DNA of 64,000 nucleotides from Caenorhabditis remanei (taxonomy: Eukaryota; Nematoda; Chromadorea; Rhabditida; Rhabditidae): NCBI RefSeq assembly GCF_010183535.1, contig NC_071330.1, positions 248,001 to 312,000 on the forward strand, in the 5' to 3' direction. The notes under the pieces are model-generated. The model worked only from the letters and a program-made list of their open reading frames with translations. It was not told the DNA's origin and did not search any database. The translations under genes and the position numbers were made by a program. This document shows positions 10,781-21,787 of this stretch, piece after piece (position 1 is the first letter of the stretch; each line of letters begins with the position of its first letter).

Positions 10781-13700
10781 ATGCCAGCTCCAAAAACAGA
10801 GTCCCCAACTCCATCCACACGTCCTGCCCGGGAGAATAAACTTCCCTGGCGCCTGACAATCAGTGATATTTCGAAAAGTGCTCCAGCTTCTCTGAAGCGT
10901 CGTGCTCAAGAATCATCCAGTCCGGTTGTGATACAGAAAGCAAAGGCTAAGAGTATGTTTTTCATTTAAAATTTGCAAAAATGGAATTTATAAATTCAGA
11001 AACACCGAAAAAGTCAGTACGAGCTAGACCGGCCCCAGCTACACCAACTCGACCTACATCAGCTCGAGCTGCTACATCGGCCCGAGCTGGACTGGCCCGA
11101 GCTGCACAGTTACCGGCGAGGTATCGGGAGGAGGATGGGCCATCTTCTTTGAAAATTGCATCCAAAAAGAAGAGGAAGTCACTAAAGAAGGCTCCAAAGA
11201 AGAAAATCCCAAAGAAGAAAGAAGATTCGGTACCTAGCAAGGATGAAAGATCGGAAAACGAGAGTAGTGATGAAGATGAAGATTCGGAGTCAAGAAAGAT
11301 CAATAAGAAGAAAATGGTTGCTCCACCTCCACGCACAGTCGCTCCACCGTCATCAAGTGAAAGCAATAGTAGAGCGAACCATGAAAGTGAACCACCAATA
11401 AAAAAACGACGTATGGATACATCCCCAGAGAACATGGAGACTTCGTCAAATAAAGACGATTCGGAAAAGGAAGAAGAAGAAGAAGAAGACACAATGGTGG
11501 AGGATTCAGAGGTTGAAGACTCAACGGAAGCAGTTCTTCCACTCGATATTGAGATGGAAGGTCAGTTACAGAGTTGTACGGAATTCCGGGGTCCGGTTTT
11601 CTGTGTTTCGATTTTTAGGAATCCGGAACTCAAAAATGTTAATTTTTTTTAGTTAAACAAAGACAATAGTACTTATTTTTGGATTTTACTTTATTTATCA
11701 TTAAAAAACACTCGAAAAAATGACTTGACTTAAAAATTGGACGCATCATTTCGGAATCCCGAGTTTTTTTTCCATTTTGATTCCGGGGTCCAGTTTCTTG
11801 AAATTTCATTTCAAATTTCGTATTCTGGATATCGGAAATCATAAAATGCTTTCCGTTCAAGATTGTCCATTTTTCAGAACCAACTCAATCCATCCAGTCA
11901 ACCACTCAAGCATCTCCAAGTTCTGATACAGAAGTGGAGGATCAAGAAATGGCAAATACTGTCCAGCCAGGTTAGATTTGAAACTTTTATTCAATTATTG
12001 TTTTTTATCTTTAATTTCCAGAAATTACTCGCCCGGAGCATCAAGAGAGCTCGCTGCCACAAGCCAGACAGTCGGAGCTACCAATATCCGCTTCAACCAT
12101 AAAATTCAGTAAGTTTAGACATTTCTGATGATGTAGGGATTCAGAGTCAATAACCGATTACAATTTTAGACTTCAACGTAGCACCCATACCAAAATCAGT
12201 CGTCAATCAGACTGGTCCCAGCACTTCCAGCATTTTCCTCAATACACCTGGAAAACCAGCGGGAGGTATCACGGGAATGTTTGGGAAACGCGAGCAAGGT
12301 AAGACACATCGCTATGAATACCAGAGAATATGGCATACAATTTTCAGCATTCTCGTTCGTTTCTCCAACGTTCAAAGCCGCTCCTCTCACGTTCAACGTT
12401 CCACGTAATGTGAAACAAGTGGATTCTGATGATGATGAGAAGGAAACTCCTAGACAACGTTTGTTTCTTTTTATAGATTCATTCAACAACATAAAACACT
12501 GAAAAACATTTTCAGCCATGCCCAGCACTTTGCAGTTCCAGCAAACTTCGGAAACACAAATTTCTCCTTTTCGGCGATTCTCGACTGCTCCAATCAGTGA
12601 GTTTAATCGATTAAAACCCTTGAAGCTCGCAAAACTAGAGAACAGCTATCCACGTGTAAAGGGGTCGCTCCTGGGCCCTTCAGATTATCTCAACCTTTAT
12701 CCGATCTCTTGGACTCGGGGTAATAGGGTTTATTATGGATTAAAATAAAGAGTAATAATGGTGAATAAATATGAGAAGCGGGGCCTACCCGTTCACACAC
12801 GATACAAAATTTTTAGAAACGCGGGAGTCTCTCCCCGTACCTTCTAAGGCTTATATCTCTAGGACGCAAATAGCTATCCAAACACCAAAGTATTTATCTA
12901 AATTTGTTCAACCTCACCTTCTTGTTCCAATTCAACTCCAAAAACCCCGCAGGCTAGAATAGACTCTGCAAAATTTACTTTTCAGTGACTACCCCATCCC
13001 CATAAAATCTTAATAACACAACGTTTTTACAAAAATACTAAAACCACAGTGTTAAACTTCTTGATTCACGAAGGATCTGCTTTTTAATACATGTTTTTCA
13101 TTCTTCAGAAGAGTCTCCGCTTCCAATAGAGATATTCAAATCACCTATGGAAGCACGAGAAGAAAGACTACTTCGTAGAAATGATAGTGAACCAACCAGC
13201 AGCCAGAATTCTGCGTCAAAATCTTCAAGTCATCAGCATTCTTCCGAGAGCCGACGTCGCCAGGGAGATGTTGTGAACAGAAAAGACAATCAACGACAAG
13301 TTGAGAGAATACCATATGGTAAGTATGGGAACCATGGAAAGGTAGACTAGAAAGATATGCAAACACCGGAATAGCATCACTGATAATAAGTTTTACTGAG
13401 TTTTTTCACAACACGTCAAGTGAAAGTTGAACCGTTGGAAGAATCTCCAGAAGCGACTGCTCCCATCAGTAAGTTTATTCGATTAGCACTTATGAAGGTC
13501 GCGAGATAGCTCTCCATTATAGCGTATCCCACAAACTAGTTTTTTTGAGAGTGAGGCGCTGCGGTCGCGTCGCGTGTCCATGTATGTAAATAACATTGAA
13601 GAGCCCTTTGCACCTAAAAGTGAATAGATAATAATTTATTTACAAATGTTACACAAATACTGTATCCAGAAAGAAAGTCTCTAATTTCTTTCACTTTCCA

Positions 13701-16700
13701 TATCCTGTTGAAACCAACAATTGAGTTTTCTTAATGCCAATTTTTTGGAAAGTGTAGCTCAAATACAGAACCTCACATTTGCAGTTGACTTCTTCTTGAA
13801 TTTTTCACTAACCTTAACGGAAATAGAGTAATTGAATGTGAAAATCACACTATTACTTCCTAGAGCAAGGTGGCTAATTTTACATTATGCCACACGCTGT
13901 AAAAATTAAAAATTAGCTCAGGACAATCAGTTTTTAATCAATATACTTCTTAAAAGCTTGTAATTATCAATCATCGCTAACTTTTAAAACCGGAAACCCC
14001 GGGAGGGTTTCGAACCAGCGAGCCTCAGACTGACAGCCTGAAGCTCAACCAACTGCGCCACCATGGCACCACCCACGGACGCATGGCATTGCGTAGACAA
14101 CTGTGAGGGAGGTGGTGGGGGCAGGAAGGTTCCGGGAGAACGATTAGAAAACTCAAAGACTGAACGTGTTGTGAGCAGACTAGTCACGGGCCGGGCCAAA
14201 ATCAGGAAAAATCTCGGCCCGACCCGGCCCGGCCCGGCCCGCTAGGCCCGTTTTGAAACATTTTTTCAAAACATTTTGTGTTTTTGTACTTTTTTTGGAA
14301 ATTTTTGGAACTTTTTGGAACTTTTTTGAGAAAATAATAGTTTTCGAATAAACATTTAAAATTGAATCAAAATGTGAATATGTATGATAATTTAAGCATT
14401 TTTACTCTTTTTTTCGAAAAATTTCAAAAAAAAATTGGTAAAAATGGGTACCCATTTTTGAATCCGGGCCGGGCCAAGAGAAATTTCGGCCCGGCCCGGC
14501 CCGGTCAAAAAAAATTTCGGCCCGATTTTTGACAAGTCTGGTTGTGAGTGATAAGGATTGAAAAGAGGACGCAGAGAAGCTAGACACACTATCTTCTCTG
14601 CGCTCTCTTCTTTTTTCTCATGCATCTTCTGAGGATTATATCTCAAGAGCGTAAATAGCTATCACAAAACTTTCAACTAAATATATATTCATCTGAATTT
14701 GTTCATCCTCACCATCTTGTTCTCATTAAATTCCAACAACTCCGCAAGCTAGAATAGCTGATTGACTCTACAAAATTCACTTTCCAGTATATTCTTCCCA
14801 CAAAGTCTCAAAAACAAAAGTTTTATCAAAAGACGAAAACCACAGTGTTAAATTTTTTGATTCATGGGGATCTACTATTTTTGTAAAGAAAAAAACTATT
14901 CAATAAATGTTTACATCCTTCAGAAGACTCTCCGCTTCCAATAAGGAAAGTCAAATCAGTTATGGAAGAACGAGAAGAAAAACGTCTTCAAAATTTGGAG
15001 AAGCTTCATAGAAATAAAAGTGAAACAACCAGCCACCAGAATTCTGACTCACAAAGCCGCGAGCCAGGACAGAGACCGGATTCTCATTCCTTGGGTCGTC
15101 AGGATTCTTCCGATAGTCGACAGCGCCATGGAGAAGTTGTGAACAGAGAAGACAATCAAGTTGAGAGGAAACAACATGGTAAGTATGGGTACCATGGAAA
15201 AGGTAGACTAGAAAGATATGCAAACACCGGAATAGCATCACTGATAATAAGTTTTGCTGAGTTTTTTTGGGGAAAGAATCAATCAATCCATTTATTTTTT
15301 ATTTCAGAGTCCTCCACAACTGCAACACATCAAATAAAAGTTGAGCAGTTGGAAGAATCTCCTGAGGAAGATGCATTCTCCGAAATATTTCGAAATCTTC
15401 AAAATAAAAGTTGTCGCGAATATCTCGAAGCACTCAGTCGCCGCGATTCTGGGCCTTGTAGTCGCGCATCTGAGGTCAGAGATGTCAGAGATAAGAGGTC
15501 GGACTCTCATTCCTCACGTCGCCATGATTCTGAAAGACTTAGCAACTCGGATTCTAGTGCTCCGCATCGACCGGATTCTTTCGAAAAACGTCGTCAGCAT
15601 GAAGAAGCCGTCCGAAGAGAAGGGAACCAACGTCAGGAGGCTCGATCAAAGTCTAGAGGACCACAAGGACGAGAGTCTGGCTCCAGAAGAGGCGTCGATG
15701 TGGATAGTCGTACTGAGAGAAAACCACAAGGTAAGTATAAGAACCATGATAACCGTTGGAATGGGAGATAAACTTGTAGTGAGTCAAGTTTAGGCATGGT
15801 GCCTTGAGAGTACAAAATTGGAATATCAACAAAAAACAATAAAATTTTTCGCCGTCTTTTCTGAACTTTTTTCATAGAAATAGTTCAAGAACCTAACCAT
15901 TCTCTTTTTATTTCAGAGAACTCCACGCCCGCGACACGTCAAGTAAAAAAAGAAGAACTGGAAGGATCTCCAGAGCCAGAAACACCTATTCGAAATACAA
16001 GTCGTCGCGAAGATGTCGAAGCAACCAGTCGCCGCGAGGATTCTGTATTGCCTAGTCGCGCATTTGAGGTCAGAGACGTCAGAGATTCAAGATCGGACTC
16101 TCGTTCTTCACGTCGCCCGGATTCTGAAAGACCTGGCACCTCGGATTATCGTTCTTCACATCGACATGATTCTTTTGAAGGACGTCGTCAGCATGCAGAA
16201 GCCGATAGAAGAGAAAAGAATCAAAGTCTGGAGGCTCGATCAAACTCTATAGGACCGCGGGGACAAGACTCTGGATCTAAAAGAGGCATCGATGTGAAAC
16301 CATACGGTAAGAATCACCTTAGGAATGGAACAACATATAGATACATACAATAGATTACAGAACCTATCATTCTCTTTTCATTTCAGATAACTACACACCC
16401 GCAACACATCAAATAAAAGTTGAAAAGCAGGAAGAATTTCCAGCATCAGAAGCACGTATCCAAGATCAAAGTCATCGCAAAGATGTCGCAGCAACCAGTC
16501 GCCGCCAGGATTCTGCGTCTCGTCGCCGCGCATATGAGCCAAGTCCAAAATCAGGCTCTTACTCCACGAGTCGTCGAGAAGAACGTCACCACGATGCAGT
16601 AAGATCAGAGTACTCAGGTTATGGTTCTTCACAACGTCAGGATTCTCGCGCATCCGAGGTCAGAGATGTCAGAGATCGGAGATCGGACTCTCGTTCTTCA

Positions 16701-19102
16701 CGTCGCCCGGATTCTGAAAGACCTGGCACCTCGGATTATCGTTCCTCACGTCGACAGAACTCTTTTGAAAGACGTCGTCCGCAAGAAGAAGTTGCCAAAA
16801 GAGAAGAGAACCAACGCCAGGATGTCCGATCAAGATCAAGTAAACAATCCAGCAATGGTGATGAATTCAGAAAACACCCTGAGACGGGTCGTCGTACGGA
16901 TAGAACGTCATACGGTAACTACGGGAATAATGATAACCGTAGTAGAAACAGTTTTAACAATCGAATGGATGAGAGAAGAGGTACTTATGTGGAGAATTAT
17001 AGGGAGGAGGGGATTTTTCTTTTGCGGTATGTAGTAAACTAGTAAGCACGGGCTTGCCTAACTTGACAAATCCGAACTCACATTTTCTGACCGAATTATT
17101 TCATAATTTTCAGTGGTCTACAATCAACGTCAAGAGGACATCCCATCAACATCGCGAGGAACAGAAGCACATCACTCAGATAATTTGGCTTCAGAAAGAG
17201 GTCCGTCGAAAAAAGTCGTAGGTGATAGCCAAGGGAAAACTCTTAAATGTAAGTCGGTTTTTTTATGCTGAAAATGCGCTACATTGACATTTTTTTGGAG
17301 AACAAGAAATTTATCATTAGAGCACATTTTTAGTGTTCCCCAAACGAGAATATGTGTTTCAAAAACCGTCTAATTCAGCATGCTGGGATCATGTGACCAA
17401 GGAACAGAGAGAACTTCTCCTCAATAAGGGGATAGATGTTCGTGCAGTCGAAGAAGGGAAAGCGTCGTACAGTGAGTTTTTTAGGATGTATGATGTTATT
17501 TTGCATTGCTTTATTGTCGAAATAAAAAAAGTGATACCAGGTGTTTGCGGACTTAATGCAAAATTATTAAAAATTAGCATTAAGTCCGCAAACACCGGGT
17601 ATCACTTTTTTTATTTCGACAATAAAACCTTTAAAATCTATATGAAACAATTATTTTTCAGTCAAATCCGACGCCAGTAAGCTCACAGCAGGAGACCTCG
17701 AAGAGCTCGCGACACGTCAAGCACGTACTTTACGTGCAAGATCTGAAAGTGGACGACACCCGATTTCAGAGATATGTGCCGGATACGGTAAGTTGGGGTG
17801 TCACTGAACATGTTTCAGGGGATTTGTTATGAAGGCTCATGTCACAGTAGAAACTGCTTCCGTACTTTAAGTTTCTAGTATTTTAACTGTGAACGTTCTC
17901 TATATCAACCTTCAATATTTTTTCAGTGAAATTCCTTGCCAACGACATTCGAAATCGATTGGGACTTGTGAAGCTGATCGTCGGAGACAAAGTATATAAA
18001 CTCAGATATCGATACGTTTATATTGAAGGAGAAGCTGATTTGATTGCGAAGGCTCGACTGGAACTGGATGAAATGTGTCTGCAACGATTAGAACACAAGT
18101 ACAATGAAGAAAAAGGAAACGCCGAGCAGTTAGTTAACTACATTCATCATATTCCAGAGGAAGTCGCCGAAAAAATGCGCTTCCAGCGAGTGTTCAATGA
18201 AGCAATGCGCAGAGTGGTAAGTGCCTGATACAAATCCTTCAAGATTAAAAAAAATTCGGTGAAAAAAAAATTGGTGCGGTGGCCTAGAATTTCGACTGCT
18301 TTTGCATTTTTGAATTTTGACGGTACGATCATTTTTTTTGTATTTAATAACTTTTATGGAATACGGCAAACATTGATACAAAATAACGCCAGAAATACCA
18401 GCATTTCAACGGGTTGTGCACCGAATCGAAAAAAGATCTTGAAGTATAAGAATAAGTTCACCGAAATGCATACAATACATCGCTCAAATATGTAATTTTC
18501 AGGAAAGATGTGGCGTCCAAATCCTCCATCAACAAAATAGGCATACCGAGGAAGACAATCCACCAATGGATATCCATGGACGCGCGAACCGAATCCGCGA
18601 AGGAAAACGTTGTCTGGACAATTTCTTAAAAGAGCTCGCCAATCAGAAAACTCATCAAATCCATATCCCAATGGACATTATTGGAGAAATTTGTCGTCAT
18701 CAAAGATCGACGATCAACGAAATAGAGCGAGTCACCAAAACAATCATTTTCGTTGATCCACACAGCGGTGAAGTTGAAATTGAAGGAGGAGAGATGGCGA
18801 TTCGGGATGCAGAAACCCAGATCAGACAACGAATCGAGTGGAGACAAGAAAGGATTCCAAAGAGGGAATTTCTGGAAATGGAGATTCCTGGGAACTCCAT
18901 TTCCGGAATTATTGGAAAAAGAGGATCTACCATCAATAGGATTCGAGAGATATCCGGTGCCAAGATCTTAATCCCGAATCGAGCAGAACCGGGAGAAAGG
19001 ACAGCGACCGTCAGCATCTCTGGAGATCGAGAACAAATTCAGAAGGCTCGAATTGAAATTGAATATGAGTTGGAAGAGATGAGAAACAATAATCGAGGTT
19101 AG
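10781..19102 (+). CDS. Large Arg/Ser-rich KH-domain RNA-binding protein
   Basis: Predicted 1464-aa protein, probably nuclear and RNA-binding. Exons: 10781-10952, 11000-11560, 11878-11970, 12022-12108, 12170-12298, 12348-12458, 12516-12596, 13109-13318, 14924-15178, 15308-15730, 15917-16306, 16387-16980, 17114-17248, 17334-17471, 17662-17787, 17927-18216, 18503-19102. Residues 1-245 are basic/acidic with KKRKS-type nuclear signals. Residues about 412-1035 are rich in RS, DS and RR and hold three copies of a ~60-aa unit (SRASEVRDVRD...DSFE.RR). The C-terminus carries one canonical KH domain (about 1392-1456, GKRG loop at 1403-1406) and a degenerate one before it (about 1319-1380, RHQR in place of GxxG); residues 1169-1265 may be a third. 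An acceptor ends 3 bases before the ATG. I do not recognise the orthologue by name. The 13.1-15.2 kb part is the least certain. Confidence 0.8.
13410..13466 (+). pseudogene. Decayed duplicate exon in the KH gene
   Basis: The sequence reads TRQVKVEPLEESPEATAPI and ends at a GTAAGT donor, matching the starts of the exons at 15308 and 15917. No usable AG acceptor precedes it: the bases matching the TTTCAG and first codons of those exons are missing. I read it as a relic of a tandem exon duplication that can no longer be spliced in. Confidence 0.6.
13986..14068 (-). repeat. tRNA-derived element (degenerate tRNA-like)
   Basis: On the minus strand there is an A box (TGGCGCAGTTGG), a well-paired anticodon arm with a GTC loop, a B box (GGTTCGAAACC), and a terminal T run. 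The T-stem and acceptor stem do not pair properly, so this is a tRNA pseudogene or SINE head rather than a working tRNA. It lies in an intron of the KH gene. Confidence 0.6.
14176..14540. mobile_element. hAT-like MITE with 8-bp target duplication
   Basis: It begins CAGACTAGTCAC and ends TGACAAGTCTG (terminal inverted repeats) and is flanked on both sides by GTTGTGAG, an 8-bp target duplication that fits the hAT pattern nTnnnnAn. Inside, GGGCCGGGCC-rich blocks sit near both ends around an AT-rich middle. No transposase is encoded. Confidence 0.85.
15308..16914 (+). repeat. Three tandem copies of a ~60-aa Arg/Ser-rich repeat
   Basis: The exons at 15308-15730, 15917-16306 and 16387-16914 start with related sequence (an ATHQIKVE-like core) and contain the same ordered words: SRxxEVRDVRD, RSDS.SSRR, DSER, then DSFE.RR. 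They are products of tandem exon-plus-intron duplication. The second and third copies are close at the DNA level in the word GATTCTGAAAGACCTGGCAC. Confidence 0.85.
17510..17626. repeat. Near-perfect 50-bp-arm hairpin in KH-gene intron
   Basis: Arms 17510-17559 and 17577-17626 are reverse complements with a single mismatch around a 17-base AT loop. The ends are TTTATTGTCG / CGACAATAAA. It lies in the intron between the exons at 17334 and 17662. The high arm identity suggests a young MITE or a structured intronic RNA. Confidence 0.85.
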
Positions 19103-19716
19103 TGGTCGTTATTTCATTTTCAGTGTTAATCACTTCCCAAAAACTTTTCCAATCTTTCTTCAGGTCGCCAACATCTATACTTCCACTAATCGTTTTTTTT
19201 GGATTTCAAAACTATTTTCATTTTCTTCTTCACTTCGATTCGTATCTACATAATTTCCCTCCCCCAACCTTCTCTTTACTTCTATTCCCAACGTTCAGTG
19301 TTTGAGACGCCATCCCCTTTCACATCAAATCCATCTTGTTCGAATTCCCGCCCTGTTTTCCCTGTGAAATCTTCATTCCCTTTGCTGTAAAAATAATATC
19401 AAACCGTTGAACCTCTCTAAGTATTTTCACTTCTCTTTCCTTCTTCTATTCCTCTCTGATTGTTTCCCACATTTCCATTTTTCCATTTTGTTTAACTTTT
19501 TAATCGAAAATTTCCTGGTTTTTTGCTCTAATATCCCTTCTCTCAATGTGATTCATATCAATCGTCCTCTTGTAGTATTTATTTTAGTATTTCGTTTTCA
19601 TTCAGAGCTCATATCCCTACAATTCGTATTCCAAAAGCAATATTGTTTTTTTATCATACAGTTTTATCAATTTTACTTTTTTCATTTTCAAAACGATCTT
19701 CTATAAATGGTACATT

Positions 19717-19722
19717 AATAAA
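19717..19722 (+). terminator. KH-gene polyadenylation signal
   Basis: AATAAA followed by TGTGGATTTG, about 615 bases after the TAG stop at 19100-19102. The span between is pyrimidine-rich, like a 3' UTR. Confidence 0.6.
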
Positions 19723-20960
19723 TGTGGATTTGTTTTTATTACTCTACAGTAATTTTACCGACAGAAAGCCATAAATTCAAAAAAAAACCGAAATGATTTT
19801 TTTTCTATTTTAAACCACAAAAACTTCCTTTGAAACACGAAATTTTATCAGAATAGTCGATTTTCGAAGAAAAAATAAATTTCCGTGCGATACCCGCTGA
19901 CAAATTTATCGCCTGCGCCTTTAAACTACAGTAACCCTATTTTTTAAATTATCAGCATTTTTTTGTAAAAAAAATTTTCTTCACCGATTTTCTCGTTATT
20001 TTAATCGTATTTCGCAATTAAAATTTTTATTTTTGAATATTTTAAATAATTTCAGCGTCAACAACATCGATCGACGGACGGATCTTCAAAAAAAAGGTTC
20101 AAATCGACAGAAGGTGAGTAAAAGGGAGAAAACATGGAATTTAGTAAATTTAAGGGGGGAAATTTCGGAGAAAGAACGAAAAGTTTTTGGGAAAAATTGC
20201 TGGAATTTTTTGAAAAATTATCGAAAAAAGCAAATTTTCCACTTTTCCTAGTTTTTAGTGGTTTCATAAAACATTGCTGATTGAAATTAAATAGTTTAGT
20301 ACGAGGGGATATGCGAGTTGAAAAATTAATTTAAAAGTTTCGGTTTAGTTATTTTTAGTTTTTCTGCAGGCTGGTCGGGTATAGGCAAAACTCAAAAAGC
20401 GCTTGAGCTATTAAACAGATTTGACTCTTTGTTTTGTGCATTAATTTTCAAGAATTTCGGAAATAGTAGTGGGTTTATGGACGAGTTATAGTTGGTTCTC
20501 GAAATAGCGACGGAACAAAATAAATATTTCTGAACAACAAATTTTTAGAAGTATCGATTTTTAACTAAATTTTTTAAAATCGAAAACTTGGTTGATTTCT
20601 AGTATCGCTGTTTTACACGAAAAAAACTGAATTTAAGTTAACTTCCGGTTGAGGGAAAGTCTCGCGAGGGTGAGCAAGCGCACCACGAACGTGGTCTCTC
20701 ACCGCCATGTTTTCGCGGACAACGCCAGCTTAGAAAGTATGCAATCATAGCTCCTTGCGAGCTAATGCAGTATTTTTTACTGTTTTCACATCATGGTTAA
20801 TTCATTTAAACATGTTTTTATTATTTTTTTTATGTCGATTAGAGCACGGTAATCAGCAACTAGCCAGACTGCTGTGCTTGCGCGGAGAAAATCGAAAACA
20901 ACTCACAGATTCTTCATGGCGGAGGTAAAAACAAAAGAAAAGAAGCAAACAACGTCAAAT
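19723..20960. other. Spacer between KH gene and Helitron region
   Basis: AT-rich, with no clear gene apart from the candidate exon at 20056-20113. From about 20640 the composition becomes more GC-rich (CTCGCGAGGGTGAGC), which may mark the edge of a transposon-derived segment. Confidence 0.4.
20056..20113 (+). other. Candidate alternative 3' exon of the KH gene
   Basis: A 58-base open block sits between TTTCAG and GTGAGT. Splicing from a GTTAGT donor at 19097/19098, just before the annotated stop, would join in frame (RG becomes RASTTSIDGRIFKKK). No following exon is evident before the transposon relics begin at about 20.9 kb, so a longer isoform may have been cut off. Confidence 0.3.
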
Positions 20961-20969
20961 TTGATTAGT

Positions 20970-21075
20970 CCTCAAAAACGATGAAATGATTGCGCCAACA
21001 TTGGGGTTGGTTGTGAACTGAAAAACCAGTTGACTGCTCATCTGGTTGGTCCCAATTCCATTTCATCGGAGAATT
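20970..21075 (+). pseudogene. Relic of a Helitron Rep 5' exon
   Basis: Fragments reading CTCAAAAACGATGAAATGAT and QLTAHLVGPNSISSE parallel the Rep exon at 21878-22124 (AKNDGM and QLNAHLIGPSSLSSE). It is diverged, short and interrupted, so it is an older copy or a local duplication. Confidence 0.55.
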
Positions 21076-21148
21076 TCGGAGGATTCCGGAGAATTGCGAA
21101 AATTTTCGACAATCCAATTTATGTTTTTGTAGTATTTTTACTGGTAAT

Positions 21149-21425
21149 GGGCCTATTCTTGGAAAGGAAAAAACGTTTTTCGCTGTTTTTTTTTCGATTC
21201 ACGGAACCAGAAAAGCAGCAAAAAACTCTCAGTTTTTCGCTGATTTTTAAACGTTTTTCGCTGGTGTTTTTATAGTTCGCTTCGAGACCTGCGGTGTCGA
21301 AAAAGACATGTGCCAGCGAAAAATTGTTTTTTTGCTGATTTCCTTTTCTTGTGAATTGGAATCGAAAAAGCCGTGAATCGAAAAAAAGCAGCGAAAAACG
21401 TTTTTTTCTTGCCAAGAATAGGCCC
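21149..21425. repeat. Long inverted repeat
   Basis: The outer ends GGGCCTATTCTTGG and CCAAGAATAGGCCC are exact reverse complements. Inner parts (GAAAAAACGTTTTTCGC and TTCGATTCACGG) also pair. It lies within the Helitron region and encodes nothing recognisable. Confidence 0.8.
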
Positions 21426-21787
21426 ATAAAGGCTTTTAATGAAGATTAGGCATGTTTTGAAAAAGTGCATTCTCAAAAACGCAACAAAAAACCCGTTTTA
21501 GAAACATTTTCGGGAACACTTTTGCATTCTTTTTAGAGGAAAAAGTTGCTCTCACTTTTGTGCTCATAACTTTTTCGTGAATGCTCCAAACCCACTTCCT
21601 GGCGGTCGTCATCGGCGCCCCAAGTTTTTGTATCACCTCAAAAAAAAATTTTTTGAAAAAGTTGAGAACAAAGAGAGTTATTAAGAGAAATAAAAGCGGT
21701 CAAAATTATATTCAGATACCGGCCGGTGAATGGGAAGAGAGGAGGTGTGATGGCAAGCAAAAGAAGCACGCCAAGTCCAGTGCTTCA

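Noticed and set aside
9128..10781. clp-1 and the KH gene as an operon
   Set aside because: The 1.65 kb gap and a separate poly(A) signal do not fit normal worm operon spacing.
13986..14068. Functional tRNA-Asp
   Set aside because: The anticodon arm pairs, but the acceptor and T stems do not.
1456..18295. Recurring word GTGGCCTAGAAA in introns (1456, 1543, 7945, 18281)
   Set aside because: A widespread short repeat in Caenorhabditis introns; too few copies here to say more.
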